Of a stretch of DNA of 8,861 bases, positions 1 to 8,239 are shown piece after piece. Within the stretch, counting starts at the first letter, position 1. Every line of letters begins with the position of its first letter. The notes beneath the pieces were generated by a model. It searched no databases. It was given only the letters and a program-made list of their open reading frames with translations, and had not been told where the DNA came from. Made by a program: the position numbers and the translations under genes. The DNA is from Fidelibacterota bacterium (lineage in GTDB: Bacteria > Fidelibacterota > Fidelibacteria > Fidelibacterales > Fidelibacteraceae): assembly GCA_029931905.1 (NCBI GenBank), contig JAOZRH010000039.1, forward strand, positions 1 through 8,861, written 5' to 3'.

Positions 1-184
1 TTGGTTTGTTTAGTTGATATTTTCTATTAAGGTTAAATACAAGAAAATAAGGTTTGGGAAAATAATAAATTATATTGTTTTATCAATTTTAAATTGTTTT
101 TTTGATTGCATTGTGTTTTATTAATCTTTATTTTAAAAGATTGATTTGTTTTGATTGATTGATATTTTAAGATAAAAGGAAACT
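1..184. other. AT-rich non-coding leader upstream of carA
   Basis: No open frame of useful length or recognisable protein lies here, and all three forward frames meet stops within the first 30 bases. It must contain, or lie just downstream of, the carA promoter. The only sigma70-like pair I can line up is TTGCAT (106-111) and TATTTT (129-134) with a 17-base spacer. It matches consensus poorly, and in DNA this AT-rich such matches arise by chance. I do not find a clean Bacteroidota-type TTTG/TAnnTTTG pair. A short palindrome, CAATTT-T-AAATTG, lies at 84-96 and is followed by seven T (97-103). It could be a weak operator or terminator-like element, or chance. No riboswitch or PyrR-type attenuator is evident. 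Confidence 0.4.
174..180 (+). promoter_or_regulatory. Ribosome binding site of carA
   Basis: The purine run AAAAGGA ends four bases before the ATG at 185. It contains AAGGA, complementary to the 3' end of 16S rRNA, and supports ATG 185 as the carA start. Confidence 0.55.
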
Positions 185-1237
185 ATGAAAAATAAAGTAA
201 AATTGGTTTTAGAGGACAATACAATATTTGAGGGTGATTTATTTGGTTATCCAAAATCAATGGCTGGCGAGGTTGTGTTTAATACTGGAATGGTTGGTTA
301 TCCAGAATCACTTACTGATCCATCATATTATGGACAAATATTGACTATTACATATCCTTTAGTTGGGAATTATGGAGTTGCAGATAACGATTATTTTGAA
401 TTGTTAGAATCCAAAAATATACAAATAAATGGTTTGATTGTTGCTGATTTATCAAATTCATTTAGTCATTGGCGAGCTGAAAAAAGTTTATCTGATTGGT
501 TGTATGAAAATAAAATTCCTGGCATATCCAATATTGATACTCGTGCATTAACTCAATTGTTACGAGAAAAAGGAACAATGCTTGGAAAAATAGTTGTAGA
601 TAAAAATGAACCTAAAACTTATGATCCGAATCAATGTGATTTATTGAAAGAGGTGAGTGAGAGTAAAATTGAAATTTATGGAAATGGTGAAAAGAGAATT
701 TTACTTTTTGATTGTGGGTGCAAAAATAGCATAATAAAAAATTTAGTTAATCGAGGATTTCAAGTTAAAAAAGTTGGTTGGGATTATAATTATTCAGATG
801 AAAAAATAGATGGAGTTGTATTTTCAAGTGGTCCGGGCGATCCAAAAAAATATGAATATATGATTGATAAAGTAAATTATTTTATCAATAGTAAAATTCC
901 AATGTTGGGAATATGTTTGGGACATCAATTGACGGCACTTGCAATTGGAGCAAAAACATTTAAATTGCAGTATGGACATAGAAGCCAGAATCAACCTGTA
1001 ATTGACAAACTTACAAATCAATGTTTCGTCACATCACAAAATCACGGATTTGTAGTTGATTCAAAAACAATTCCAGACGGTTGGATAAATAGATTTGAAA
1101 ATTTGAATGATAAAACTAACGAAGGATTATTAAATAAAAAGTTGAAAGTAATTACAACACAATTCCATCCAGAAGCATCGCCGGGACCTGTTGACACTTC
1201 GTTTATTTTTGATGAGTTTGTAGAAATGGTTAAGTGA
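185..1237 (+). CDS. carA: Carbamoyl-phosphate synthase small (glutaminase) subunit
   Basis: CarA hydrolyses glutamine and channels the ammonia to CarB for carbamoyl phosphate synthesis, the cytoplasmic entry step to pyrimidines and arginine. The 350 residues hold the CarA-specific N-terminal domain (about 1-150; GEVVFNTGMVGYPESLTDPS at 28-47 is typical) and a class I glutamine amidotransferase domain (about 170-350). The catalytic triad is visible: Cys244 in GICLGHQ, and His328 and Glu330 in QFHPEASPGP. SSGPGDP at 214-220 is the usual oxyanion-side loop, and GHRSQNQPV follows the nucleophile elbow. It is slightly shorter than E. coli CarA (382 residues), through shorter linkers rather than lost motifs. 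ATG 185 has a good ribosome binding site, and the N-terminus begins where family members begin. It ends in TGA, and carB follows after 54 bases. The closest resemblance I recall is to Bacteroidota CarA. Function is near certain. Confidence 0.97.
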   Translation: MKNKVKLVLEDNTIFEGDLFGYPKSMAGEVVFNTGMVGYPESLTDPSYYGQILTITYPLVGNYGVADNDYFELLESKNIQINGLIVADLSNSFSHWRAEKSLSDWLYENKIPGISNIDTRALTQLLREKGTMLGKIVVDKNEPKTYDPNQCDLLKEVSESKIEIYGNGEKRILLFDCGCKNSIIKNLVNRGFQVKKVGWDYNYSDEKIDGVVFSSGPGDPKKYEYMIDKVNYFINSKIPMLGICLGHQLTALAIGAKTFKLQYGHRSQNQPVIDKLTNQCFVTSQNHGFVVDSKTIPDGWINRFENLNDKTNEGLLNKKLKVITTQFHPEASPGPVDTSFIFDEFVEMVK

Positions 1238-1291
1238 ATTATAAATTAAAAAAAATGATATCTATAAATTATTAATGAGAGCAAAAAATAA
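1238..1291 (+). other. Short carA-carB spacer with weak ribosome binding site
   Basis: This is 54 bases of A/T-rich sequence with no hairpin followed by a T run, so I see no terminator and expect carA and carB to share a transcript. The only Shine-Dalgarno-like sequence before carB is GAGAG at 1277-1281, ten bases ahead of the ATG. It is clearly weaker than the sites in front of carA, the glutamine synthetase gene and tmk. Confidence 0.45.
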
Positions 1292-4200
1292 ATGAAACAT
1301 AAAATAAATAAAATATTAATACTTGGAAGTTCTGCTTTAAAAATTGGTGAAGCAGGTGAATTTGACTATTCTGGTTCGCAAGCAATCAAGGCACTAAAGG
1401 AAGAAAAAATTAAAACAGTTTTAATTAATCCTAATATTGCAACAATTCAAACTTCAGATTATTTGGCTGACAAAGTTTATCTTTTGCCAGTTAACACACA
1501 GTTTGTTGAAGAAGTAATTATTAAAGAAAAACCTGATGGGATTTTACTTGGATTTGGTGGTCAAACTGCTTTGAATTGTGGAATGGATTTGGTGAAAAAA
1601 GGAATACTAAAGAAACATAATGTCGAAATTCTCGGAACAAATATTAAGGCAATTGAAGATACTGAAGATAGAGAAAAATTTAATAATGTTCTCGCAGAAA
1701 TTGATGTAAAATATCCAAAAAGTCAAGCTGTAAATTCCACAGAAGATGCTATTAAATATGCAGAAAAAATTGAATATCCTGTGATGGTAAGAATTGCTTA
1801 TGCTCTTGGTGGACTTGGTTCTGGTATGTGTAGTAATGAAAATGAATTGAAAACTCTTGCAGATAAAGCCTTTTCATATACTTCGCAAATTTTGGTAGAA
1901 GAATATTTGAAAGGTTGGAAAGAGATTGAATATGAAGTCGTGCGAGATAGATTTGGAAATTGTATTACTGTTTGTAATATGGAAAATTTTGATCCTTTAG
2001 GAATTCATACAGGCGAGAGTATTGTTGTTGCTCCAAGTCAAACATTGACTAATGAAGAGTATCATAAATTGCGAGAAATTTCTATTCGTACGATTAAATA
2101 TTTAGGAATTGTCGGTGAGTGTAATATTCAATATGCACTTGATCCGAATTCTTGGGATTATCGTGTAATAGAGGTGAATGCACGACTTTCACGAAGTTCT
2201 GCATTGGCATCAAAAGCAACGGGTTATCCACTTGCTCATATAGCTACAAAACTTGCTATTGGATATGGTTTACACGAATTGAAGAATAATATTACACAAA
2301 CAAGTGCTTTTTTTGAACCAGCTTTAGATTATGTTGTGGTAAAAATTCCACGATGGGATTTAATTAAATTCAAAAAAGTATCACGAAAAATCGGTTCATC
2401 GATGAAGTCGGTTGGTGAAGTTATGGCGATAGGTAGAAAATTTGAAGAAGCACTTCAGAAGGCATTGCGAATGTTAGATATTGGTGCAAAAGGTGTAGTT
2501 GCAAATTCACAATTTAAATTTGAAAATTTATCAAAAGCATTAAAATCACCAAGTGATGAAAGAGTTTTTGCAGTTGCAGAAGCATTGAAAGAAGGATATT
2601 CGGTTGATAAAATTTTCAAACTTACACACATAGATAGATGGTTTTTGTATAAAATTAAAAATATTGTTGAAATTGCATCTGATATTGAAAAGAATAAATC
2701 AAAGACAATTTCAGTTTCTAACTTGAAGAGAGCAAAACAGAGTGGATTTTCTGATGAACAGATTTCAATATTATCTAAAATTACAGAGAAAGCACTTTAC
2801 AAAAAACGAGTGGAAAATAATATTTTACCGTCAATAAAACGAATAGACACCGTTTCTGCAGAGTATCCGGCTTACACAAATTATTTGTATTTAACTTATA
2901 ATGGTGATAAAGATGATTTGACAACTCAATTGCCAAAAAGTGTAATATTGCTTGGTTCCGGAAGTTATAAAATTGGTAGTTCTGTAGAATTTGATTGGTG
3001 TTGTGTTGTTAGTGGAAACACATTGAAGAAAAATAAATATTCTACAGTAATGATAAATTGTAATCCTGAAACTGTTTCAACAGACTATGATGAGTTTGAT
3101 GTTTTATTTTTTGAGGAATTAACTTTTGAAACTATTCGAGAGATTTACAATAAAATAAATCCACTTGGAATAATTGTTTCAATGGGCGGTCAAATTCCAA
3201 ATAATTTAGCTTTAAGATTATTCAATAATGATATGAAAATTCTTGGTACTTCACCACATTCAATTGATCGTGCAGAAAATCGTAGTACATTTTCGGCAAT
3301 GCTTGATAAATTAGAAATCAAGCAACCATTATGGGAAAAATTGGAATCGATTGAAAGTGCATTAGAATTTGCCAAAAAAGTTAATTATCCTGTTTTAGTT
3401 CGACCATCTTATGTATTAAGTGGTGCTGCGATGGCTGTTGCTTCTAATAGAAACGAACTGAAAAAATTTCTTAAAAAAGCAGTAAAAATTTCTGATGATT
3501 ATCCTGTTGTGATAAGTAAATTTTTATCTAATGCAAAGGAACTTGAATTTGATGCTGTAGCCCAAAATGGAGAGATAATTTGTTATGCAATATCGGAACA
3601 TGTGGAAAATGCTGGTGTTCATTCTGGTGATGCAACTTTAGTTATTCCGCCACAGAGAACATATTTTGAAACGATGAGACAGATTAGAAATAATTCTGAA
3701 AAAATAGCAAAAGAATTAAATATCAATGGTCCATTTAATATTCAATATATTGCAAAAAATAATGATGTAAAGGTTATAGAATGTAATTTGAGAGCATCAA
3801 GAAGTTTTCCATTTATTTCAAAAACATTAAAATATAATTTTATAGAAAATGCAACAAATATAATAGTTGGAAAAAAGATGAAACCAATAAAAATTCCATT
3901 ATTTGACTATGAATATGTGGGAGTGAAGGCACCACAATTTTCATTTACAAGATTGGAAGGAGCAGATCCTGCTACTGGAGTTGAGATGTATTCTACAGGA
4001 GAAGTTGCTTGTCTTGGTGATGATTTTAATGAAGCATTTTTGAAAGCAATGATTTCTGTTGGATTAAAATTACCAATTAAAAGTATTTTTCTTTCTTCAG
4101 GTCCAATAGAATCTAAAGCGGAATTATTGGAAAGTATGAGATTATTTAAAAAACTTGGAATTAAACTTTACGGAACAAAAGGAACAGCAGATTTTTTGAA

Positions 4201-4486
4201 TAAGAATAATATTCAAACAAAAGCATTATATTGGCCGTTGGAAGAAAAAAGTCCAAATGCTATGGAATATATTCAAGCGAAAAAAATTGATTTAGTAATA
4301 AATATTCCGAAAAACTTTAATAAAGAAGAGTTAACAAATGGATACACGATTAGAAGAGGAGCGGTAGAATTTGCAATTCCATTGATAACAAATAGGCAAA
4401 TTGCGATGCGACTTGCAGAATCACTTTATAAATATAATGCAACTCCAATGAAAATAAAAGGAATGGACGAATATTCATTGCATTAA
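1292..4486 (+). CDS. carB: Carbamoyl-phosphate synthase large subunit (CPS1/CAD-like class)
   Basis: CarB makes carbamoyl phosphate from bicarbonate, two ATP and ammonia supplied by CarA. At 1064 residues it is full length (E. coli 1073). Order of parts: carboxyphosphate half (about 1-400; GEAGEFDYSGSQA at 19-31, ATP-grasp loop ALGGLGSG at 171-178, metal-binding IEVNARLSRSS at 293-303), helical oligomerisation region (about 420-545), carbamoyl-phosphate half (about 549-930; GSSVEFDWC at 562-570, RPSYVLSG at 704-711, IECNLRASRSFPF at 829-841) and an MGS-like allosteric domain (about 931-1064). Several signatures match human CPS1 and CAD as I remember them rather than E. coli CarB: GSSMKSVGEVMAIGR at 368-382, YPAYTNYLYLTY at 525-536 and IPNNLA at 635-640. 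I recall Bacteroidota CarB sharing these. The effectors binding the MGS domain (UMP, UTP or PRPP in known enzymes) cannot be read from sequence. No break or frameshift is seen. Confidence 0.98.
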   Translation: MKHKINKILILGSSALKIGEAGEFDYSGSQAIKALKEEKIKTVLINPNIATIQTSDYLADKVYLLPVNTQFVEEVIIKEKPDGILLGFGGQTALNCGMDLVKKGILKKHNVEILGTNIKAIEDTEDREKFNNVLAEIDVKYPKSQAVNSTEDAIKYAEKIEYPVMVRIAYALGGLGSGMCSNENELKTLADKAFSYTSQILVEEYLKGWKEIEYEVVRDRFGNCITVCNMENFDPLGIHTGESIVVAPSQTLTNEEYHKLREISIRTIKYLGIVGECNIQYALDPNSWDYRVIEVNARLSRSSALASKATGYPLAHIATKLAIGYGLHELKNNITQTSAFFEPALDYVVVKIPRWDLIKFKKVSRKIGSSMKSVGEVMAIGRKFEEALQKALRMLDIGAKGVVANSQFKFENLSKALKSPSDERVFAVAEALKEGYSVDKIFKLTHIDRWFLYKIKNIVEIASDIEKNKSKTISVSNLKRAKQSGFSDEQISILSKITEKALYKKRVENNILPSIKRIDTVSAEYPAYTNYLYLTYNGDKDDLTTQLPKSVILLGSGSYKIGSSVEFDWCCVVSGNTLKKNKYSTVMINCNPETVSTDYDEFDVLFFEELTFETIREIYNKINPLGIIVSMGGQIPNNLALRLFNNDMKILGTSPHSIDRAENRSTFSAMLDKLEIKQPLWEKLESIESALEFAKKVNYPVLVRPSYVLSGAAMAVASNRNELKKFLKKAVKISDDYPVVISKFLSNAKELEFDAVAQNGEIICYAISEHVENAGVHSGDATLVIPPQRTYFETMRQIRNNSEKIAKELNINGPFNIQYIAKNNDVKVIECNLRASRSFPFISKTLKYNFIENATNIIVGKKMKPIKIPLFDYEYVGVKAPQFSFTRLEGADPATGVEMYSTGEVACLGDDFNEAFLKAMISVGLKLPIKSIFLSSGPIESKAELLESMRLFKKLGIKLYGTKGTADFLNKNNIQTKALYWPLEEKSPNAMEYIQAKKIDLVINIPKNFNKEELTNGYTIRRGAVEFAIPLITNRQIAMRLAESLYKYNATPMKIKGMDEYSLH

Positions 4487-4500
4487 CAAATAATTTTGAA

Positions 4501-4507
4501 AAAAGGA
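4501..4507 (+). promoter_or_regulatory. Ribosome binding site deciding the glnN start
   Basis: AAAAGGA ends nine bases before ATG 4517. An in-frame TTG at 4496 lies upstream of or inside this site and has no site of its own, so ATG 4517 is the better start. The carB-glnN spacer is therefore 30 bases. Confidence 0.6.
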
Positions 4508-4516
4508 AATAATAAA

Positions 4517-6631
4517 ATGAAAAAGAAAGATTTAGTGCCAGAAATATTTGGAATTAATCTGTTTAATGATAAAATAATGAGTGAGAAATTGCCAGCAAAT
4601 GTTTATCGTAAATTAAAATCTACAATAGATGAATGTAAACCGATAGATCAATCAATCGCTGGTGTTATTGCAAATGCTATGAAAGATTGGGCAATTGAAA
4701 AAGGAGCTACACATTTTACCCATTGGTTTCAACCACTTACTGGAATTACTGCAGAAAAACATAATTCCTTTATTTCACCAACCGAAGATGGAAAAGTGAT
4801 TATGGAATTTTCTGGAAAAGAATTGGTGCAAGGCGAATCAGATGCATCTTCCTTTCCACATGGCGGAGGGAGAAATACTTTTGAAGCTCGTGGATATACC
4901 GCTTGGGATCCAACTTCACCAGCATTTTTGAAAGAAGATGTGGCAGGATTAACACTTTTTATTCCAACAGCATTTTATTCATATTCAGGTGAATCATTGG
5001 ATAAAAAAACACCACTTTTAAAATCCATAATTGCCATTTCAAAACAGTCGAAAAGAATTTTAAAAATAATCAATAAAGATATAGATAAAAATATAAGAGT
5101 TTATCCTGCTGTTGGTGCTGAGCAAGAATATTTTTTAGTGGATAAAAAGTATTATGATAGACGACTTGATTTACAATTGACGGGAAGAACTTTATTTGGA
5201 GCAAATCCTCCAAAAGGACATGAGCTTAACGATCATTATTTTGGAAGTATAAAAGAACGAGTAGCTTCATACATGAATGAACTGGATATTGAATTGTGGA
5301 AACTCGGAATTTCCGCAAAAACAAAACATAATGAAGTAGCACCAAATCAATATGAATTAGCATCTATTTATACGAATGCAAATATTGCAACAGACCAAAA
5401 TCAATTAATAATGGATACGATGAAAAAAATTGCAAATAGACATGGATTAGTATGTTTATTGCATGAAAAACCTTATGCGCGTGTAAATGGTTCTGGTAAA
5501 CATAACAATTGGTCTTTGATAACAAATACTGGAATGAATTTATTAGAGCCGGGTGAAACTCCGTATGCAAATGCACAATTTTTATTATTTCTTGTTGCGA
5601 TAATTAAAGCGATAAATAAATATAGTGAACTCATTAGAATTAGTGCATCAACTCCGGGAAATGATTTGAGATTTGGAGGAAGTGAAGCACCACCAACAAT
5701 AATTTCAATTTTTCTTGGAGATTTGTTAACTGAAATTTTAACCAAAATAGAAAAAAGTAAAAATAACACTAAGAAGAAAAAAGAAAATGTACAGGTAGGT
5801 ATTCCAGTATTGCCGACACTTCCCAAAGATTCTTCGGATAGAAATAGAACTTCACCATTTGCATTTACAGGAAATAAATTTGAATTTAGAATGGTTTCAT
5901 CTTTAATGTCAATCGCTCGTGCAAATATGGTAATTAACACAATTGTTGCCGATACACTTGATGAATTTGCGAATATTTTAGATAAATCAAAAAATATACA
6001 TGATTCAATTTATGATATTATTAAGAAAACATACAAGAATAATAAAAATATAGTTTTTAACGGTGATGGTTATTCTGATGAATGGGAAATTGAAGCCAAA
6101 AAACGAAAATTACCTAATTTAAAAACTTGTGTAGATGCTTTTGATAAATTATTATTAAAGAAAAATATTGATGTTTTTAAGCGACAAAATGTTTTATCAG
6201 AAAATGAATTAGTTGCAAGACATAACATTTATTTCGAAAATTATATAAAACAGATTTTAATTGAAGCGAATACAATGATTGATATTTCGTTAAAACAAAT
6301 ATTACCAACTGCAATGAAATATCAAAATACAATTATCGAATTAGTTATAAATGCTGAAGCGATTAAATTAGAATGTCCTGCTCAGAAAGATATTATGAAT
6401 CAACTAAATACACTTATAAATTCTTTTAAAACAGCGGTCGATGAAGTAATTGAAATTAGACAAACAATAAAAATAAAAGAAACAAAATTATTAGAATATT
6501 CAAAGATTATTAAAGACGAATTGATTCCAAAAATGGAAGAATTGAGAAAATATGGAGATGGTTTAGAAATGCTGTGCGATGCAAAAATTTGGCCTCTACC
6601 AACTTATGCTAAGATGCTATTTGATATTTAA
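4517..6631 (+). CDS. glnN: Glutamine synthetase type III
   Basis: This enzyme makes glutamine from glutamate, ammonia and ATP in the cytoplasm. At 704 residues from ATG 4517 it has the length of the type III (GSIII/GlnN) family, far longer than type I or II (about 350-470). Visible family blocks are THWFQPLT (68-75), FEARGY (122-127), AEQEYFLVD with likely metal-binding Glu (201-209), KTKHNEVAPNQYELA (268-282), NGSGKHNNWSL at the ATP/glutamate site (324-334) and DRNRTSPFAFTGNKFEFR (441-458). A mainly helical GSIII C-terminal domain (about 480-704) ends in the family-typical WPLP (692-695). A Lys-rich stretch at 409-423 looks like a surface loop. An in-frame TTG at 4496 would add seven residues but lacks a ribosome binding site. 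The gene follows carB closely, so it is probably cotranscribed with the glutamine-consuming synthase. Its last 15 bases overlap the 3' end of the opposite-strand peptidase gene. The symbol glnN is used for the family; some annotations say glnA. Confidence 0.95.
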   Translation: MKKKDLVPEIFGINLFNDKIMSEKLPANVYRKLKSTIDECKPIDQSIAGVIANAMKDWAIEKGATHFTHWFQPLTGITAEKHNSFISPTEDGKVIMEFSGKELVQGESDASSFPHGGGRNTFEARGYTAWDPTSPAFLKEDVAGLTLFIPTAFYSYSGESLDKKTPLLKSIIAISKQSKRILKIINKDIDKNIRVYPAVGAEQEYFLVDKKYYDRRLDLQLTGRTLFGANPPKGHELNDHYFGSIKERVASYMNELDIELWKLGISAKTKHNEVAPNQYELASIYTNANIATDQNQLIMDTMKKIANRHGLVCLLHEKPYARVNGSGKHNNWSLITNTGMNLLEPGETPYANAQFLLFLVAIIKAINKYSELIRISASTPGNDLRFGGSEAPPTIISIFLGDLLTEILTKIEKSKNNTKKKKENVQVGIPVLPTLPKDSSDRNRTSPFAFTGNKFEFRMVSSLMSIARANMVINTIVADTLDEFANILDKSKNIHDSIYDIIKKTYKNNKNIVFNGDGYSDEWEIEAKKRKLPNLKTCVDAFDKLLLKKNIDVFKRQNVLSENELVARHNIYFENYIKQILIEANTMIDISLKQILPTAMKYQNTIIELVINAEAIKLECPAQKDIMNQLNTLINSFKTAVDEVIEIRQTIKIKETKLLEYSKIIKDELIPKMEELRKYGDGLEMLCDAKIWPLPTYAKMLFDI

Positions 6632-8239
6632 AATTTGATTATAATAGTCACTTTTTAAAAGAGATATTGCTGTTTGAATAATTTTATCTTTTTTAATTCG
6701 CACTTGATATTTAGCTTTTTTACCACCATAAAATCCGGCCAACTCAATTGATAATAAATCACTTATTTCTTTTTTATTTTCTATTAATAATGATTTTGAA
6801 TTTGAAATAAATGAATTTTTTAATGTTAAAAAGAGAGTTTTATTTTTTTCAGTTAAATTGTTATTTTTTTCAAGATTATTTTCAATTTCTTCTAATTTGA
6901 TTATTGTTGGATTTTTATATACATAATTTTTCTTATCTAAATATTTCACAAATTTTAAAAAGTATTCATTTGTGTTTTCAAAATTATTTTCCTTAGGGTG
7001 TTCCAAAAGATAAGTGCGAGAAAATTCAAAAATTAATTTTTTATTTAATAAATCTTGAGTAATATCACTTAATTTTTTTGTTGTAATTGTAGAATCAGGT
7101 ATAATTCCTGTATTTGCTTTTACAATTCTATTGTTATTCGTAATATATTTTTTTGTAGAATCAATTTCATAAGAAATAATTTCATTGTTATCATAATAAT
7201 CTAATTTTTGAATCCATCTGCCACTTGGTAGATAGTATTTTGAAGTGCTTATTTTTACAGAACTTGTATCGTCAAGATCATAAAGATTTTGAACTAATCC
7301 TTTTCCAAATGAAGTTGTGCCAAGAATAATTCCTCTATCAAGATCTTGAATTGCTCCAGAAACTATTTCGGAGGCAGAGGCACTTTTATTGTTTATTAAT
7401 ACTGCGATGCGAATATTTTTTGAAATCAATGGTGTATTTCTAGAGTAATATTTTTTATTAAAATAATTTTGCTTTCCACGAGTGTAAACAAGCAATTTAT
7501 TTTTTTCAATTAACATATTTAATATATCTTTTGCTTCATTTAGTAAACCACCAGAATTATCTCTTAAATCAAAAATAAGATATTTTAAACCATTTTCGTT
7601 AAATGAAATTAATTTTTCTCTTAGTTGATTATGAGCATTTTTTGAAAAACCATCGAGTTTTACATATCCAACATCTTTTGTAATCATTTCTGAATATGGA
7701 ATTTCTTTAATTTTTATATTTTTTCGAATAATTGGAAAATCAATTTCTTTATTTTGTCTTAATATTGTTAATATTACCTCTGTATTTGGTTTTCCTCTTA
7801 TCATAGATGAAATATTATCGAAAGGAATATTTGCTATGGATTTGTTATCAATTTGTATAATTTTATCGCCCGGATAAATTCCTGATTGCCAAGCTGGTTC
7901 ATTTTCCATTAATGATATAACAATTAAAGTATCATTTTGCATTGATATTCTAAATCCTACTCCACCATAATTTCCTTTTGCCATTGTGCTTAAAACGAGT
8001 TTATTCTGCTTTTTAAGATAATTTGTGAATGGATCAAGCTGTTTTGTCAATTCTTCAATAGTTTTTATAGTTAGATTTGTTGCATCAATTTCATCTGTAT
8101 AGTTTTGAAAAATTAAATCATAAGTACTAATTAGTTTATTTCTAGAAGAATAATATTCATCTTTTGAAGATGAAAAAATTATTGTAAAAAAAACAAAAAA
8201 TGATAGTGAAATTAAAATAATTTTATTTTTTGTAATCAT
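6617..8239 (-). CDS. ctpA: S41 family C-terminal processing peptidase (CtpA/Prc-like)
   Basis: This is a Ser/Lys peptidase of the tail-specific protease family, which trims or degrades proteins outside the cytoplasm. Of 540 residues, 5-23 form a hydrophobic segment (signal peptide or membrane anchor; no lipobox Cys). A PDZ domain follows (about 89-165; YGGVGFRI at 91-98, SGIYPGDKIIQID at 119-131), then the S41 core (about 185-385). The likely nucleophile is Ser288 in SASASEI (286-292) and the general base Lys313 in FGKG (311-314). Their 25-residue separation equals that of Ser452 and Lys477 in E. coli Prc. DLRDNSGGLL (224-233) is the usual pre-catalytic strand and turn. Residues about 390-540 are a helical Lys/Asn/Ile-rich tail like those of Bacteroidota homologues. 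The start lies 17 bases inside tmk, with no ribosome binding site ahead of it and no other Met until residue 86, suggesting translational coupling. The physiological substrate is unknown; the symbol is by family resemblance. Confidence 0.92.
   Translation of the reverse strand: MITKNKIILISLSFFVFFTIIFSSSKDEYYSSRNKLISTYDLIFQNYTDEIDATNLTIKTIEELTKQLDPFTNYLKKQNKLVLSTMAKGNYGGVGFRISMQNDTLIVISLMENEPAWQSGIYPGDKIIQIDNKSIANIPFDNISSMIRGKPNTEVILTILRQNKEIDFPIIRKNIKIKEIPYSEMITKDVGYVKLDGFSKNAHNQLREKLISFNENGLKYLIFDLRDNSGGLLNEAKDILNMLIEKNKLLVYTRGKQNYFNKKYYSRNTPLISKNIRIAVLINNKSASASEIVSGAIQDLDRGIILGTTSFGKGLVQNLYDLDDTSSVKISTSKYYLPSGRWIQKLDYYDNNEIISYEIDSTKKYITNNNRIVKANTGIIPDSTITTKKLSDITQDLLNKKLIFEFSRTYLLEHPKENNFENTNEYFLKFVKYLDKKNYVYKNPTIIKLEEIENNLEKNNNLTEKNKTLFLTLKNSFISNSKSLLIENKKEISDLLSIELAGFYGGKKAKYQVRIKKDKIIQTAISLLKSDYYNQILNIK

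Noticed and set aside
136..168. GATTGATT-type repeats before carA
   Set aside because: Only a few imperfect copies with no regular period; likely simple-sequence drift in AT-rich DNA.
824..1021. A 65-codon minus-strand open frame inside carA
   Set aside because: It is antisense to the glutaminase active-site region; its composition looks like reverse-strand noise.
3190..3375. A 61-codon minus-strand open frame inside carB
   Set aside because: It is antisense to a well-conserved part of CarB and looks like no known protein.
4496..4516. TTG start adding seven residues to glutamine synthetase
   Set aside because: The ribosome binding site at 4501-4507 falls within this stretch and points to ATG 4517; the extra residues are low-complexity Lys/Asn.
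5364..5576. A 70-codon minus-strand open frame inside glnN
   Set aside because: It is the antisense shadow of the conserved KHNNWSL and nearby motifs, with no family resemblance.
5473..5940. A 155-codon open frame on the minus strand inside glnN
   Set aside because: It lies wholly antisense to conserved GSIII blocks and has no recognisable domain or ribosome binding site. It arises because the glnN codons leave that reverse frame free of stops.
6603..6613. Small stem CTTA/TAAG with a three-base loop as a terminator
   Set aside because: It has only four pairs, lies within glnN coding sequence, and no T run follows on either strand.
6651..6661. CTTTTTAAAAG palindrome near the convergent junction
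   Set aside because: It is almost pure A/T with a one-base centre, so it cannot form a stable hairpin and is expected by chance here.
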